The notes under the pieces: generated by a model
What the model was told of the DNA's origin: nothing
The model's input: only the letters and a program-made list of their open reading frames with translations
The model's database searches: none
Position numbers and translations under genes: made by a program
Shown here: piece by piece, positions 42,084 through 50,675 of the stretch
Position numbering within the stretch: position 1 is the stretch's first letter
How the letters are laid out: each line of letters begins with the position of its first letter
Origin: Halalkalicoccus subterraneus
GTDB lineage: Archaea; Halobacteriota; Halobacteria; Halobacteriales; Halalkalicoccaceae
Assembly (NCBI RefSeq): GCF_003697815.1
Contig: NZ_RDQG01000018.1
Coordinates: forward strand, 1 to 64,000
Direction: 5' to 3'
DNA: 64,000 nt

Positions 42084-42755
42084 TCACGTCGAGGAGTTCC
42101 CGTCGATGCTGGCGGCGATGTACTCCTCGCCGAGCGTTCTGGTCGCTCGCCGGAGTCGTTCGATGACCGCCTGATCTGAAATGTCGAGTTCCTCGGCGAG
42201 CTCCGCGGTCGTCGTCTCGCGCGGGATGGAGTAGTAGCTCCGCGAGATCGCGAGATCCAGCGCCTCGCGCTGGACGGCCGACAGCCCGTCCCGCGGATCG
42301 GGTATCGGCCGCCTCGTCCGGGAAACCCGCTGGATCCTGAGATCGATTCCCTCCTCGTCGACCTGCCTCCGGAACGCCTTCAGCGCGTCGTGGGACGGAA
42401 ACAGGAGATCGAACTGCCAGCGGTCGCCGTCCTTGACACCGCTTAGAACCGTCGCGTTGGGGTCCCCGATCGATCGATAGAACGAGTCGAACTTCCGGGT
42501 CCACTCGACGGCGTAACACCCGACGTCTTCCTCGCGGTTGATGATGACAACGGACGCAACCGCCGGGTGTTCTCGGAGGCGCTCTGCGAACGTCTCGTAG
42601 TCGTGCTCCCGGTCGTGGACCTCGAGCAGCGGCATGACGACATCGCCGAGTGGCACGGCCGACTGCAGCTCGACGTGGACCCCGTCGATCGACTCGATCA
42701 CTCTCCCGAGGTCGAACTCGGAAGCGGGCAGATCGATCGTCAAAACGACGCTCAT
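42084..42755 (-). CDS. Bat-type helix-turn-helix regulator (HTH_10), second copy
   Basis: 223 residues. N-terminal sensing domain (VVLTIDLPASEFDLGRVIES) and C-terminal HTH_10 with LSAVQREALDLAISRSYYSI, PRETTTAELAEELDISDQAV and IERLRRATRTLG. Same architecture as the regulator at 41336, converging with it across 64 bases. Similarity between the two is moderate, typical of the expanded family in haloarchaea, so they are not a recent duplicate. Targets are unknown. Upstream lies the gene-poor region 42756-43463. Confidence 0.87.
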   Translation of the reverse strand: MSVVLTIDLPASEFDLGRVIESIDGVHVELQSAVPLGDVVMPLLEVHDREHDYETFAERLREHPAVASVVIINREEDVGCYAVEWTRKFDSFYRSIGDPNATVLSGVKDGDRWQFDLLFPSHDALKAFRRQVDEEGIDLRIQRVSRTRRPIPDPRDGLSAVQREALDLAISRSYYSIPRETTTAELAEELDISDQAVIERLRRATRTLGEEYIAASIDGNSST

Positions 42756-42786
42756 AATCCCATGTCTACTGGGACGGGGCGGTCAC

Positions 42787-42862
42787 GCAACCGCGTGGCG
42801 GTTGCCCACGCCGGCCTTCATGAGTCCGGTTCGAGGGTTGCCTCTCCGTCCCTCGAACCGGA
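42787..42862. repeat. Two adjacent perfect hairpins
   Basis: First hairpin: GCAACCGC (42787-42794), loop GTG, GCGGTTGC (42798-42805). Second: TCCGGTTCGAGGG (42825-42837), 12-base loop, CCCTCGAACCGGA (42850-42862), a 13-base perfect stem. Between them lies CCCACGCCGGCCTTCATGAG. Paired subterminal hairpins occur at ends of IS200/IS605-type elements, whose haloarchaeal members carry similar CCCACGCC...TTCAT ends as I remember them, but no transposase is nearby. Alternatives are a terminator or a small structured RNA. Confidence 0.5.
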
Positions 42863-42952
42863 TCGGCCGCCGAGCGATCGCCGAGGCAATCGAGACTCGT
42901 GGGTGATATACCAAGTCGGTCATTCATCGTCTTCGAGCCGTTACGTACTGGT

Positions 42953-43135
42953 GTGCACTACTTCGAAAACTACTGTGCGGAGTGCGACTGGGCGGCGAGC
43001 ACGGAGGAACTCGCCTCGCGCTCCGAGGTCGGGAACGCGGCCGTTGCTCACCATGTCGAGTCGGGCCACGAGATCGACTCGCGCTCGCTCACGTTTCCGG
43101 CCTCCGGCTCCTCGCTTCGCTCCACATCGCACTAG
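42953..43135 (+). CDS. Small zinc-finger-like protein, start uncertain
   Basis: 60 residues from a GTG at 42953; the frame is open back to a GTG at 42899 (78 residues). The core YCAECDWAASTEEL with CxxC, followed by GNAAVAHHVESGHEIDS with two His pairs, is a pattern repeated in many small haloarchaeal proteins and probably binds zinc. A TATA-like GATATACC is at 42904-42911. The last ~15 residues (SGSSLRSTSH) look less protein-like, so the 3' end may be altered. Function unknown; a nucleic-acid-binding or regulatory role would be usual for such fingers. Confidence 0.45.
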   Translation: MHYFENYCAECDWAASTEELASRSEVGNAAVAHHVESGHEIDSRSLTFPASGSSLRSTSH

Positions 43136-43463
43136 GGAACTCGCCCGCCTCAATGCGGCCAGCCACCGACCCCATCCGCGAAGGGGCGACTCCATCCCCA
43201 CGATCACGTATATGGGTGGCATACCAACTCCGCTGACTATCGGTCGTCGGGTGCTATCGACGGCATCGAGACATCCGACGAGGACCATTGCTCGGAGGAG
43301 CTAGACCGGCGCTGGGTCTGTCCTTCGAGTCGGCCAACCGCAACGAGGTCCCCCATCCAGACCACTCGGGTCTGTCGGTACGAGGAGTGGCCCGGTCTGG
43401 AGGTGTTCTGCGTACGGCTCGCCGATCGGTAGCCTATTTTACGCTCGGGCGTCATCCCCCGCC
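43136..43463. other. 328-base stretch with no supported gene
   Basis: Between the zinc-finger-like ORF and deoC I find no credible coding frame on either strand. A repeated flavour of ATGGGTGGCATACCAAC (43214-43230) echoes GGTGATATACCAAG (42902-42915). The end near 43432-43443 (AGCCTATTTTAC) may be the deoC promoter, 21-32 bases from its ATG. Confidence 0.4.
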
Positions 43464-44099
43464 ATGGACAAGGCGGCCTTCGCGGCAGCGATCGACCACA
43501 CCGTCCTCGGCCCCGAAACGACCCGGGAAGACGTACTCCGAGTCGTCGAGGAGGCCAGCGAACACGGGATGAACGCCTGTATCCCGCCGTGCTACGTCGA
43601 GGTCGCAAGCGAACACGCTTCCGGAGTGACCCTCGCGACGGTCGTTGGCTTCCCACACGGACAGAACATGCCTGAGATCAAGCGCCGAGAAGGCGTCAAA
43701 GCGTGGAAGGCGGGGGCGGACGAACTCGACGTGGTCTGCAATCGCGGATTCCTGCTCGGCGGGGAGTCCGAGCAGTTCCGCGACGAACTCGCGGAGCTCG
43801 TCGCGGCGGTCCCGGTGCCGGTGAAGGTGATCGTCGAGGCGAGCGAACTCGCCGAAACCGAGCTCAGGCGGGCGGCCGAACTCGCCGTCGAGGCCGACGC
43901 CACGATGCTCAAGACCTCGACGGGCTTCGCCGAGGGTGGAGCCCGCATCGAGGACGTCGAGGTACTCGCGGAGTACCTCCCCGTGAAGGCGAGCGGCGGG
44001 ATCGGGGATTACGACACTGCGCGCGCGATGCTCGAAGCGGGTGCCGAGCGGATCGGCGCCTCCTCGGGGGTCGCGCTGGTCGAGGGGTTTCCCGAGTAA
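43464..44099 (+). CDS. deoC: Deoxyribose-phosphate aldolase
   Basis: 211 residues. Class I aldolase of the DeoC family: the start [13 protein letters not shown], the Schiff-base Lys in [15 protein letters not shown], and the second active-site Lys in [13 protein letters not shown] are all present, as is VVGFPHGQN. It splits 2-deoxyribose 5-phosphate into glyceraldehyde 3-phosphate and acetaldehyde in the cytosol, ending deoxynucleoside salvage; a nucleoside phosphorylase is encoded at 39560. The AT-rich CTATTTTAC shortly upstream is a likely promoter. Confidence 0.95.
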   Translation: MDKAAFAAAIDHTVLGPETTREDVLRVVEEASEHGMNACIPPCYVEVASEHASGVTLATVVGFPHGQNMPEIKRREGVKAWKAGADELDVVCNRGFLLGGESEQFRDELAELVAAVPVPVKVIVEASELAETELRRAAELAVEADATMLKTSTGFAEGGARIEDVEVLAEYLPVKASGGIGDYDTARAMLEAGAERIGASSGVALVEGFPE

Positions 44100-44287
44100 G
44101 CGAGGACGGTGCGGGGCTCGGGTGCCGACCGGCGGGCCCGCCGAGCGGCCGTCGAACGACTAGCCGGGTTCGAACGTGTTAAGGAGCCACTGCGAAAAGG
44201 GGCTACCATGTCATCGTCTTCGAGTTATGCGGATCGGAAACGCGATAGCACAGGCGATAGCGTCCATCCGAGCGGCTACGCGCGGTA

Positions 44288-46546
44288 ATGGCCGACGAAG
44301 AACTGGCCAAGGACCTCGGTCTTCTGTCGGCGCTGACGATCGGGATCGGGACGATGATCGGTGCGGGTATTTTCGTCCTGCCGGGAGCGGCGGTCAGCGA
44401 CGCCGGCCCGCTCGCGGCCGGCTCGTTCGTTCTCGGTGGCGTCATCGCGCTGTTCACCGCGCTGTCGGCAAGCGAACTCGGGACGGCGATGCCGAAAGCG
44501 GGCGGCGCGTACTTCTACGTCAACCGGGCGCTCGGGCCGCTGTTCGGCTCGATCGCCGGCTGGGGTAACTGGATCGGGCTCACCTTTGCCTCCGCCTTTT
44601 ACATGTTCGGCTTCGGCGAGTACGTCGCCGCGTTCGTCGCTGTCCCCGGGATCTCGCTCGGCCCGCTCGCGCTGGCGGGTCCGGAGATCATCGCGCTGCT
44701 CGGTGCGGTGTTCTTCACCACCGTCAACTACGTCGGCGCAAAGGAGACGGGCAAACTCCAGAACGTCATCGTCGGCGTTCTGGTCCTGATACTCGCAGTG
44801 TTTACCCTCTTCGGCGTGTTGAACGCCGACCTCCAGACGCTGCGGCCGATCGCCCCGGAGGGCTTTTCGGCCCTACTTCCGGTCACGGGGCTGATCTTCG
44901 TCTCCTATCTGGGGTTCGTCCAGATCACCTCGGTTGCAGAGGAGATCAAGAACCCCGGGAAGAACCTCCCGATCGCCATCGTCGGCAGCGTCGTGATCGT
45001 GACCACGATCTACGCGCTGGTGTTGGTGGTCGTGCTCGCGGCGGTGCCGAACGAGATCGTCGCCGGCAACGACACCGCCGTCGTGCAGGTCGCGAAGATC
45101 CTCATCGGCCCGGTCGGCGCGGGCGCGATGTTGCTCGGGGGACTGCTCGCGACGGCCTCCTCCGCGAACGCCTCGATCCTCTCGTCGTCGCGGATCAACT
45201 TCGCGATGGGGCGCGACAGGCTCGTCAGCCCGAAGCTCAACGACATCCACGGGAAGTTCGGGACGCCGTATCGCTCGATCGCGATCACCGGCGGGTTGAT
45301 CGTGCTCTTCATCGTCGTCGGCAACCTCGAACTGCTCTCGACGGCCAGCAGCGTGTTGCATTTGGTGGTCTACGGGCTGTTGAACGTCGCGTTGATCGTC
45401 ATGCGCGAGGCCCACCCCCCCGAGTACGATCCCGACTTCAGGGTCCCGTTATACCCGATCACGCCCATAGTCGGGGCCGTGCTCTCGTTCGCGCTGATCG
45501 GCTTCATCGACCCGACCGTGATCGTCCTCTGTGCCGTGTTCGTCGCCCTCGCGGCGCTCTGGTATCTGGCATACGCCCGCACCCGGACCGAGTCCGAGGG
45601 CGTCCTCTCGGAGTACGTCCGCTCTCGCTCCGAGGAGATGCCCGACGCGGCCGTCTCGGCCGCAGAGAGCGTCAAACCCGAATCCACGGACTACCGGGTG
45701 CTCGTGCCGGTCTCGAACCCCCGGACCGAGGAGAACCTCATCACGCTCGGGAGCACCGTCGCGAAAGCGAACGGGGGGACGGTCCACGCCGTTCACATCG
45801 TGCAGGTGCCCGATCAGGTGCCGCTGTCGGCCGCAACCGATCATATCGATGAACTCGACGCCAGTTCGACGACGCTACTCGACCAGGCCCGCGAGAACGC
45901 CGAGACCTTCGGCGTGCCGGTCGAGACCCACACGCTCGTTTCCCACCGCGGCTTCGAGGAGGTCTTCGAGGCGGCCCAGACCTACGAGGCGGACGTGACG
46001 ATCATGGGCTGGGGCGGCGGCGGCGACGACTGGGTGACCGGCCGCGTCGAAAGCACGTTCGACGAACTCGCCCACGACCTCCCCTGTGACTTCCTCGTCC
46101 TGAAGGACCGCGGACTGGACACGGACCGGGTGCTCGTCCCCACCGCGGGCGGTCCGGACTCGGATCTGAGCGCCGAGGTCGCCCGGAACCTGCGCGACGG
46201 GGAGGGAGCGGAGGTCTCCCTGCTGTACGTCGTCGACGGCCCCGAGGAGCGCGAGGAGGGCGAGGCGTTCCTCACGGAGTGGGCCACCGACCACGACCTC
46301 GACGACGCGGAGGTGCTGATCGACGAGTCGGGCGACGTCGAGGGAGCGATCGAACGGGCGGCGACGGACCACACGCTCGTGATCATCGGGGCGACCGAGC
46401 GCGGCCTGCTCTCGCGACTGGTGCGGGGATCGCTCGCCTACGACGTGATCGACGAGGTCGAGTGCTCCGTGCTGCTCGCAGAACGCCCCTCGAAGCGCTC
46501 GATCCGCGAGCGACTCTTCGGTTCCGGCTCCGACGCCGAGAACTGA
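44288..46546 (+). CDS. APC-family amino acid permease fused to two universal stress protein domains
   Basis: 752 residues. Residues 1-430 carry about 12 transmembrane helices of an APC permease (LSALTIGIGTMIGAGIFVLP at the start; LQNVIVGVLVLILAVFTLFG). Two cytoplasmic UspA domains follow, about 466-605 (YRVLVPVSNPRTEENLITLG) and 610-745 (RVLVPTAGGPDSDLSAEVAR, ending IIGATERGLLSRLVRGSL with the G-x-R/S-type ATP loop). Such fusions probably couple amino acid or cation uptake to nucleotide binding. It shares long identical DNA with the next gene over the USP region. 188 bases with no gene precede it. Confidence 0.9.
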   Translation: MADEELAKDLGLLSALTIGIGTMIGAGIFVLPGAAVSDAGPLAAGSFVLGGVIALFTALSASELGTAMPKAGGAYFYVNRALGPLFGSIAGWGNWIGLTFASAFYMFGFGEYVAAFVAVPGISLGPLALAGPEIIALLGAVFFTTVNYVGAKETGKLQNVIVGVLVLILAVFTLFGVLNADLQTLRPIAPEGFSALLPVTGLIFVSYLGFVQITSVAEEIKNPGKNLPIAIVGSVVIVTTIYALVLVVVLAAVPNEIVAGNDTAVVQVAKILIGPVGAGAMLLGGLLATASSANASILSSSRINFAMGRDRLVSPKLNDIHGKFGTPYRSIAITGGLIVLFIVVGNLELLSTASSVLHLVVYGLLNVALIVMREAHPPEYDPDFRVPLYPITPIVGAVLSFALIGFIDPTVIVLCAVFVALAALWYLAYARTRTESEGVLSEYVRSRSEEMPDAAVSAAESVKPESTDYRVLVPVSNPRTEENLITLGSTVAKANGGTVHAVHIVQVPDQVPLSAATDHIDELDASSTTLLDQARENAETFGVPVETHTLVSHRGFEEVFEAAQTYEADVTIMGWGGGGDDWVTGRVESTFDELAHDLPCDFLVLKDRGLDTDRVLVPTAGGPDSDLSAEVARNLRDGEGAEVSLLYVVDGPEEREEGEAFLTEWATDHDLDDAEVLIDESGDVEGAIERAATDHTLVIIGATERGLLSRLVRGSLAYDVIDEVECSVLLAERPSKRSIRERLFGSGSDAEN
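46142..46183 (+). repeat. 42-base direct repeat in USP domain, copy 1
   Basis: Identical over 42 bases to 48063-48104 in the next gene, including third codon positions. It encodes TAGGPDSDLSAEVA of the second USP domain. Another identical 26-base piece is 46082-46107 versus 48003-48028. Confidence 0.9.
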
Positions 46547-46640
46547 CCGGGTCGCCGTCCCCGTTCCAGAACTAAACGAACGATGATTATCGTCGAATCA
46601 AAAGCCAACGGCTTAGTTCCTCTACGAGGTGGATCGAACC

Positions 46641-48452
46641 ATGAGCGACTCCGATCGTCCCAACGACGGTGACGCCGTTCGGGACGCGGTCGAGCGGTCC
46701 AGAAGCGGCGCTCCGGCGGCCGGTGCGGTCGTGCGCGACCGCTTCTCGGCGGACGAGGTGTTCCAGCGGATCGTCGTCGTCGCGGACGAGGAGATCACCT
46801 CGGGGAACCGGGAGCTGTTCTTCAGCGCCCTCGCGGCGGGCTTTGCGATCACGATCACCTTCCTGCTGTACTCGACGATGACCGCCACCACGGGCGGTCA
46901 TCCGATACTGAGTGCACTGTTGTACCCGCTGGGATTCATCTACATCATCATCGGCGGCTACCAGCTCTACACCGAGAACACGCTCCCGCCGGTGGCGTTG
47001 ACGTTGGAGCGCCTGATTAGCATCCCGCAGCTGTTGCGCCACTGGACGATCGTGCTCGTCGGGAACTTCACCGGCGGGGCGGCCGGTGCGGCCGTTCTGG
47101 CGTGGGGCGGCGTCTTCTCCCCCGAGGCGGCGGCCGCCGCGATGAGCCACGCCGAACACGGCCTCGAGACGAGCGTCTCGGCGCTGTTCTTCAAGGCCGC
47201 CTTTGCCGGGCTGATCGTCGCCGGCGTGGTCTGGGTGGTGTACGCCTCCCGGGACACGATCTCCCGGCTCGTGGTCGTCTATCTGGCCTTCCTCTCGATC
47301 CCGCTCGGGGACCTGTTTCACGTCGTCGTCTCCTTCACCGAGATGCTGTACATGGTCTTTTCCGGCGAACTCGCCCTTCTCACCGGGTTGTTCACGTTCG
47401 TTCTGCCGGTGTTGCTCGGGAACACGCTCGGCGGGATCGCGCTGGTGACGGTGGTGAACTACTTCCAGACCACCGAACAGCGCCTCGAGTCGGTTCGGTT
47501 CGAGGGAGCCGATCGCCAGCTCTCACCTCGGGAATGGGCCTTCGGCGGTCTCAGGGGTCGCTCGTACGTTCCGATGGTCGATACCACCGACCCGGTCGTC
47601 CGCGACGACTCCTACCGGATCGTGGTTCCGATCGCGAACCCGCGAACCGAATCACAGATCATCGAACTCGCCTGTGCCCTCGCGAGCCGCAAGGAGAACG
47701 CGACCGTCCACGCGGTCCACATCATCCAAACGCCCGGCCGGGGATCGCCGGACTACGGCTCTACCCAGCGCGGACGGATCGTCGAGCGCTCCGAGGAGCA
47801 GATGGAGACCCTCTGGGACACCATCGAGGGATACGACGTCGGGTGTGAGACCTCGACGATCGTTTCCAAGCGGTCGTTCGAGGAGATCTTCACGGTCGCC
47901 GGACGCGAGAACGCGGACCTCGTGTTGATGGGCGGTGAAGACAACCAGCTGTGGACCGCCGCCAGGGCCGAGCGCACGCTCAGCGAACTGACCAGCCGGC
48001 TGCCCTGTGACTTCCTCGTCCTGAAGGATCGCGGGCGGGACGCCTCGCGGATCCTCCTGCCGACCGCGGGCGGTCCGGACTCGGATCTGAGCGCCGAGGT
48101 CGCCGCCACGTTCCGGGAGACGATCGGTTCGGAGGTCACGCTGTTGCACGTCGTCGACGGCGAGGACGAGCGTGCGGCCGGCGAGCAGTTCCTCGCCGAT
48201 TGGGCAGCCGAGCACGACCTGGGGGACGCCGAGTTCATCGTCGACGAGTCGGGCGACGTCGAGGACGCGATCGGTCGGGCCGCGGCCGACCACACGATGG
48301 TGTTGATCGGGGCGACCGAGCGGGGCCTGCTCTCACGACTCGTGACCGGTTCGTTGCACTTCGACGTGCTCAACGAGGTCGACTGCTCGCTGTTGCTCGC
48401 CGAGCGCCCCAGCGGACGGGGCGTCCTCGCGCGGCTGTTCGGTCGACGATAG
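46641..48452 (+). CDS. Formate/nitrite (FNT)-family channel fused to two universal stress protein domains
   Basis: 603 residues from the ATG at 46641 (a GTG at 46629 is possible). Residues about 20-300 form an FNT channel of the YfdC branch: six helices, YQLYTENTLPPVALTLERL, NFTGGAAGAAVLAWGG and LGNTLGGIALVTVVNYF. Two USP domains follow, about 322-460 (YRIVVPIANPRTESQIIELA) and 466-600 (RILLPTAGGPDSDLSAEVAA). The channel would pass a small monovalent anion; the USP part likely binds ATP and gates or senses. The same double USP module is fused to an unrelated permease directly upstream. Confidence 0.88.
   Translation: MSDSDRPNDGDAVRDAVERSRSGAPAAGAVVRDRFSADEVFQRIVVVADEEITSGNRELFFSALAAGFAITITFLLYSTMTATTGGHPILSALLYPLGFIYIIIGGYQLYTENTLPPVALTLERLISIPQLLRHWTIVLVGNFTGGAAGAAVLAWGGVFSPEAAAAAMSHAEHGLETSVSALFFKAAFAGLIVAGVVWVVYASRDTISRLVVVYLAFLSIPLGDLFHVVVSFTEMLYMVFSGELALLTGLFTFVLPVLLGNTLGGIALVTVVNYFQTTEQRLESVRFEGADRQLSPREWAFGGLRGRSYVPMVDTTDPVVRDDSYRIVVPIANPRTESQIIELACALASRKENATVHAVHIIQTPGRGSPDYGSTQRGRIVERSEEQMETLWDTIEGYDVGCETSTIVSKRSFEEIFTVAGRENADLVLMGGEDNQLWTAARAERTLSELTSRLPCDFLVLKDRGRDASRILLPTAGGPDSDLSAEVAATFRETIGSEVTLLHVVDGEDERAAGEQFLADWAAEHDLGDAEFIVDESGDVEDAIGRAAADHTMVLIGATERGLLSRLVTGSLHFDVLNEVDCSLLLAERPSGRGVLARLFGRR
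48063..48104 (+). repeat. 42-base direct repeat in USP domain, copy 2
   Basis: Second copy of the identical 42-base segment described at 46142, in the same position of the second USP domain. Confidence 0.9.
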
Positions 48453-48472
48453 GGACGCGATCCGTCGGGCTT

Positions 48473-48483
48473 TTCTCTTTTCG
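48473..48483 (+). terminator. T-rich terminator after the FNT-USP gene
   Basis: A CTTTTCTCTTTTC run begins 20 bases after the TAG. Short T runs end transcription in archaea; the same stretch lies about 16-26 bases ahead of the next ATG and could instead be part of its promoter. Confidence 0.35.
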
Positions 48484-48498
48484 GCGGCTTTCCCCTTC

Positions 48499-49743
48499 AT
48501 GGTCCGGTACCACATCGAGACATACGGCTGTACCTCCAATCGGGGTGAGAGCCGCGCCATCGAGTCCGCGCTGCGCGACGCCGGCCACTACCGGGCCGAA
48601 GGCCCAGACGAGGCGGACGTCACCATCCTCAACACCTGCACCGTCGTCGAGAAGACCGAGACCAACATGCTCCGGCGCGCGAGGGAGCTAGAGGACGAGA
48701 CCGCCGACCTGATCGTCACGGGCTGTATGGCGCTGGCCCAGGGCGAGGAGTTCGCGGATATCGACGCCCGCGTGATGCACTGGGACGAGGTGCCTCAGGC
48801 GGCATTGAACGGCGAGTGTCCCACGCCCGGGCCGGGCGTCGACCCCGTTCTCGATGGCGTCGTCGGGATCCTCCCGATCGCTCGGGGTTGCATGTCGAAC
48901 TGCTCGTACTGCATCACCAAGCACGCCACGGGTAGAGTCGACTCGCCGAGCATCGAGGAGAACGTCGAGAAGGCCCGGGCGCTGGTCCACGCCGGCGCGA
49001 AGGAGCTACGGATCACCGGTCAGGACACGGGAGTGTACGGTTGGGACGAAGGCGAGCGGAAGCTTCCAGAACTCCTCGAGCGGGTCTGCGACATCGAGGG
49101 CGAGTTCCGGGTTCGACTGGGGATGGCCAATCCGGGGGGTATCCACGGCATCCACGAGGAACTCGCCGAGGTCTTCGCCGAGAACGAGAAGCTCTACGAC
49201 TTCATCCACGCGCCGGTCCAGTCGGGAAGCGACGAGGTCCTCGAGGAGATGCGCCGCCAACACAGGGTCGAGAAGTTCAGGGAGGTCGTCGACACCTTCG
49301 ACCGGGAGCTCGACTACTGGACGCTTTCGACGGACTTCATCGTCGGCTTCCCGACAGAGACCGAGGCGGATCACGACCAGAGCATGGAACTCCTCCGAGA
49401 GACCCGCCCCGAGAAGGTCAACGTCACCCGGTTCTCGAAGCGCCCCAAGACCGACGCCGCCGACATGAAAGGGCTGGGCGGGCAGACCAAGAAGGACCGT
49501 TCGAAGGCGATGAGCGAGCTCAAGAGGGAGATCGTCGGCGAGGTCTATGAAGGGATGGTCGGCGATACCCGTAAAGTTCTCTGTGTCGAGCAGGGCACCG
49601 GCGACTCGGTGAAGTGTCGCGATTCGGCCTACCGACAGGTGATCGTACAGAACGCCTCAGAATACGGGATCGAACCCGGCGACTTCCTTGAGACGGAGAT
49701 CACCGCAAGCCAGACGATGTACGCGTTCGGTAACCCGGTCTGA
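48499..49743 (+). CDS. mtaB: tRNA (N6-threonylcarbamoyladenosine 37-C2)-methylthiotransferase
   Basis: 414 residues. MTTase N-terminal domain with its three cluster Cys (IETYGCTSNRGE, LNTCTVVEKTE, VTGCMALAQG), radical SAM core with RGCMSNCSYCITKHATG (CxxxCxxC), and a C-terminal TRAM domain (YEGMVGDTRKVLCVEQG). The archaeal/eukaryotic CDKAL1-like branch is indicated by the length and the short linker. It converts t6A to ms2t6A at position 37 of ANN-decoding tRNAs, using two Fe-S clusters and S-adenosylmethionine. It is transcribed with, but after, the USP-fused transporters. Confidence 0.93.
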   Translation: MVRYHIETYGCTSNRGESRAIESALRDAGHYRAEGPDEADVTILNTCTVVEKTETNMLRRARELEDETADLIVTGCMALAQGEEFADIDARVMHWDEVPQAALNGECPTPGPGVDPVLDGVVGILPIARGCMSNCSYCITKHATGRVDSPSIEENVEKARALVHAGAKELRITGQDTGVYGWDEGERKLPELLERVCDIEGEFRVRLGMANPGGIHGIHEELAEVFAENEKLYDFIHAPVQSGSDEVLEEMRRQHRVEKFREVVDTFDRELDYWTLSTDFIVGFPTETEADHDQSMELLRETRPEKVNVTRFSKRPKTDAADMKGLGGQTKKDRSKAMSELKREIVGEVYEGMVGDTRKVLCVEQGTGDSVKCRDSAYRQVIVQNASEYGIEPGDFLETEITASQTMYAFGNPV

Positions 49744-49751
49744 GTCGGGTC

Positions 49752-50651
49752 CTATCGCCCATCTCGACTGGGTGGACCGCCTCCCCGTAGTTCGACACCG
49801 ATCTCGCCGTCGAGTTCCGTCGGCGCCGCTCCATCGAGGTCGATCCTGGCATCGTGGAGGCGCGTCGTGACCTCGCGGGCGTACTCAGAGCGCACGCGCG
49901 CGAACGACTCGCGTGTCGGATCGCCGATCCAGATCCGGGCCGAGAGCCGTACCGGCCCGCCGATACCGACGATTCTGACCGAGGGTTCGGGCGTATCGAG
50001 CACGTCAGGGTGTTCCTCGGCCGCGCTCACGAGCACCGAGACGGCGGCTTCGAGGTCCGCCCCGTGGCCGAGTTCGAGCGGGAGTTCGATTCGAAGGCGG
50101 TCGTTCAGTACGGGGTTGACGACAGTCGTCGTCGTGAGTGCGGCGTTCGGGACGGTGACGATCTCGTTGTCGAACGTGCGCACGCGGGTCGCGCGGAAGT
50201 CGATGTCCTCGATGATCCCCTCGCCGCCCTCCCAGCGGATCCAGTCGCCGATGTTGAACTTCGGGTCCGTGACGATGAAGACGCCGCTGACGACGTTGCC
50301 GACGACGTCCTGGGCGGCGAAGCCGAGCGCGACCGTCAACGCCGCGACGACGAGCGCCGAGCGATCCAGCAGGTAGCCGAGTCCAGCGACCCATAGTCCG
50401 GTAACGATACTTGCGACGACCACGGCGACCGCGAGCACCTGCTGGAGGCCCCGTCGGAGCGTCGGCTCCGTGCCCCGCAGATCCATCAGATATCTCGCCG
50501 CGGGTTCGACGACGGCCCGACCGAACGCGTACACCAGCGCGAACGTGAGGAGGAACGTCGCGACGTTGCTCAGGAGGGTCGCGTACGTCGACAGCAATTC
50601 GACGAGGCGAGGCGCTACGAACACGGCTCCTCCGAGGGGACGAACGCCCAC
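49752..50651 (-). CDS. MscS-family mechanosensitive channel
   Basis: 299 residues from a GTG at 50651. Three transmembrane helices (about 22-45, 70-92, 96-120); the last, pore-lining one has the Gly/Ala pattern ALTVALGFAAQDVVGNVVSG, followed by the beta domain FIVTDPKFNIGDWIRWEGGE and FDNEIVTVPNAALTTTTVVN and a C-terminal alpha/beta domain. It opens under membrane tension to release solutes on osmotic downshift. An acidic tail ends the protein. It converges with the methylthiotransferase gene and sits next to the CDF gene on the same strand. Confidence 0.92.
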   Translation of the reverse strand: MGVRPLGGAVFVAPRLVELLSTYATLLSNVATFLLTFALVYAFGRAVVEPAARYLMDLRGTEPTLRRGLQQVLAVAVVVASIVTGLWVAGLGYLLDRSALVVAALTVALGFAAQDVVGNVVSGVFIVTDPKFNIGDWIRWEGGEGIIEDIDFRATRVRTFDNEIVTVPNAALTTTTVVNPVLNDRLRIELPLELGHGADLEAAVSVLVSAAEEHPDVLDTPEPSVRIVGIGGPVRLSARIWIGDPTRESFARVRSEYAREVTTRLHDARIDLDGAAPTELDGEIGVELRGGGPPSRDGR

Positions 50652-50675
50652 AAACCTTCGCTTGGCACGCGACCC

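Noticed and set aside
42825-42862. GGTTCGA T-loop-like string suggesting a tRNA
   Set aside because: No acceptor, D or anticodon stems can be fitted; the string is part of a simple inverted repeat.
44100-44287. Gap before the APC-USP gene, with a GGGTTCGAAC string
   Set aside because: No tRNA fold and no coding frame could be built; treated as an ordinary intergenic region.
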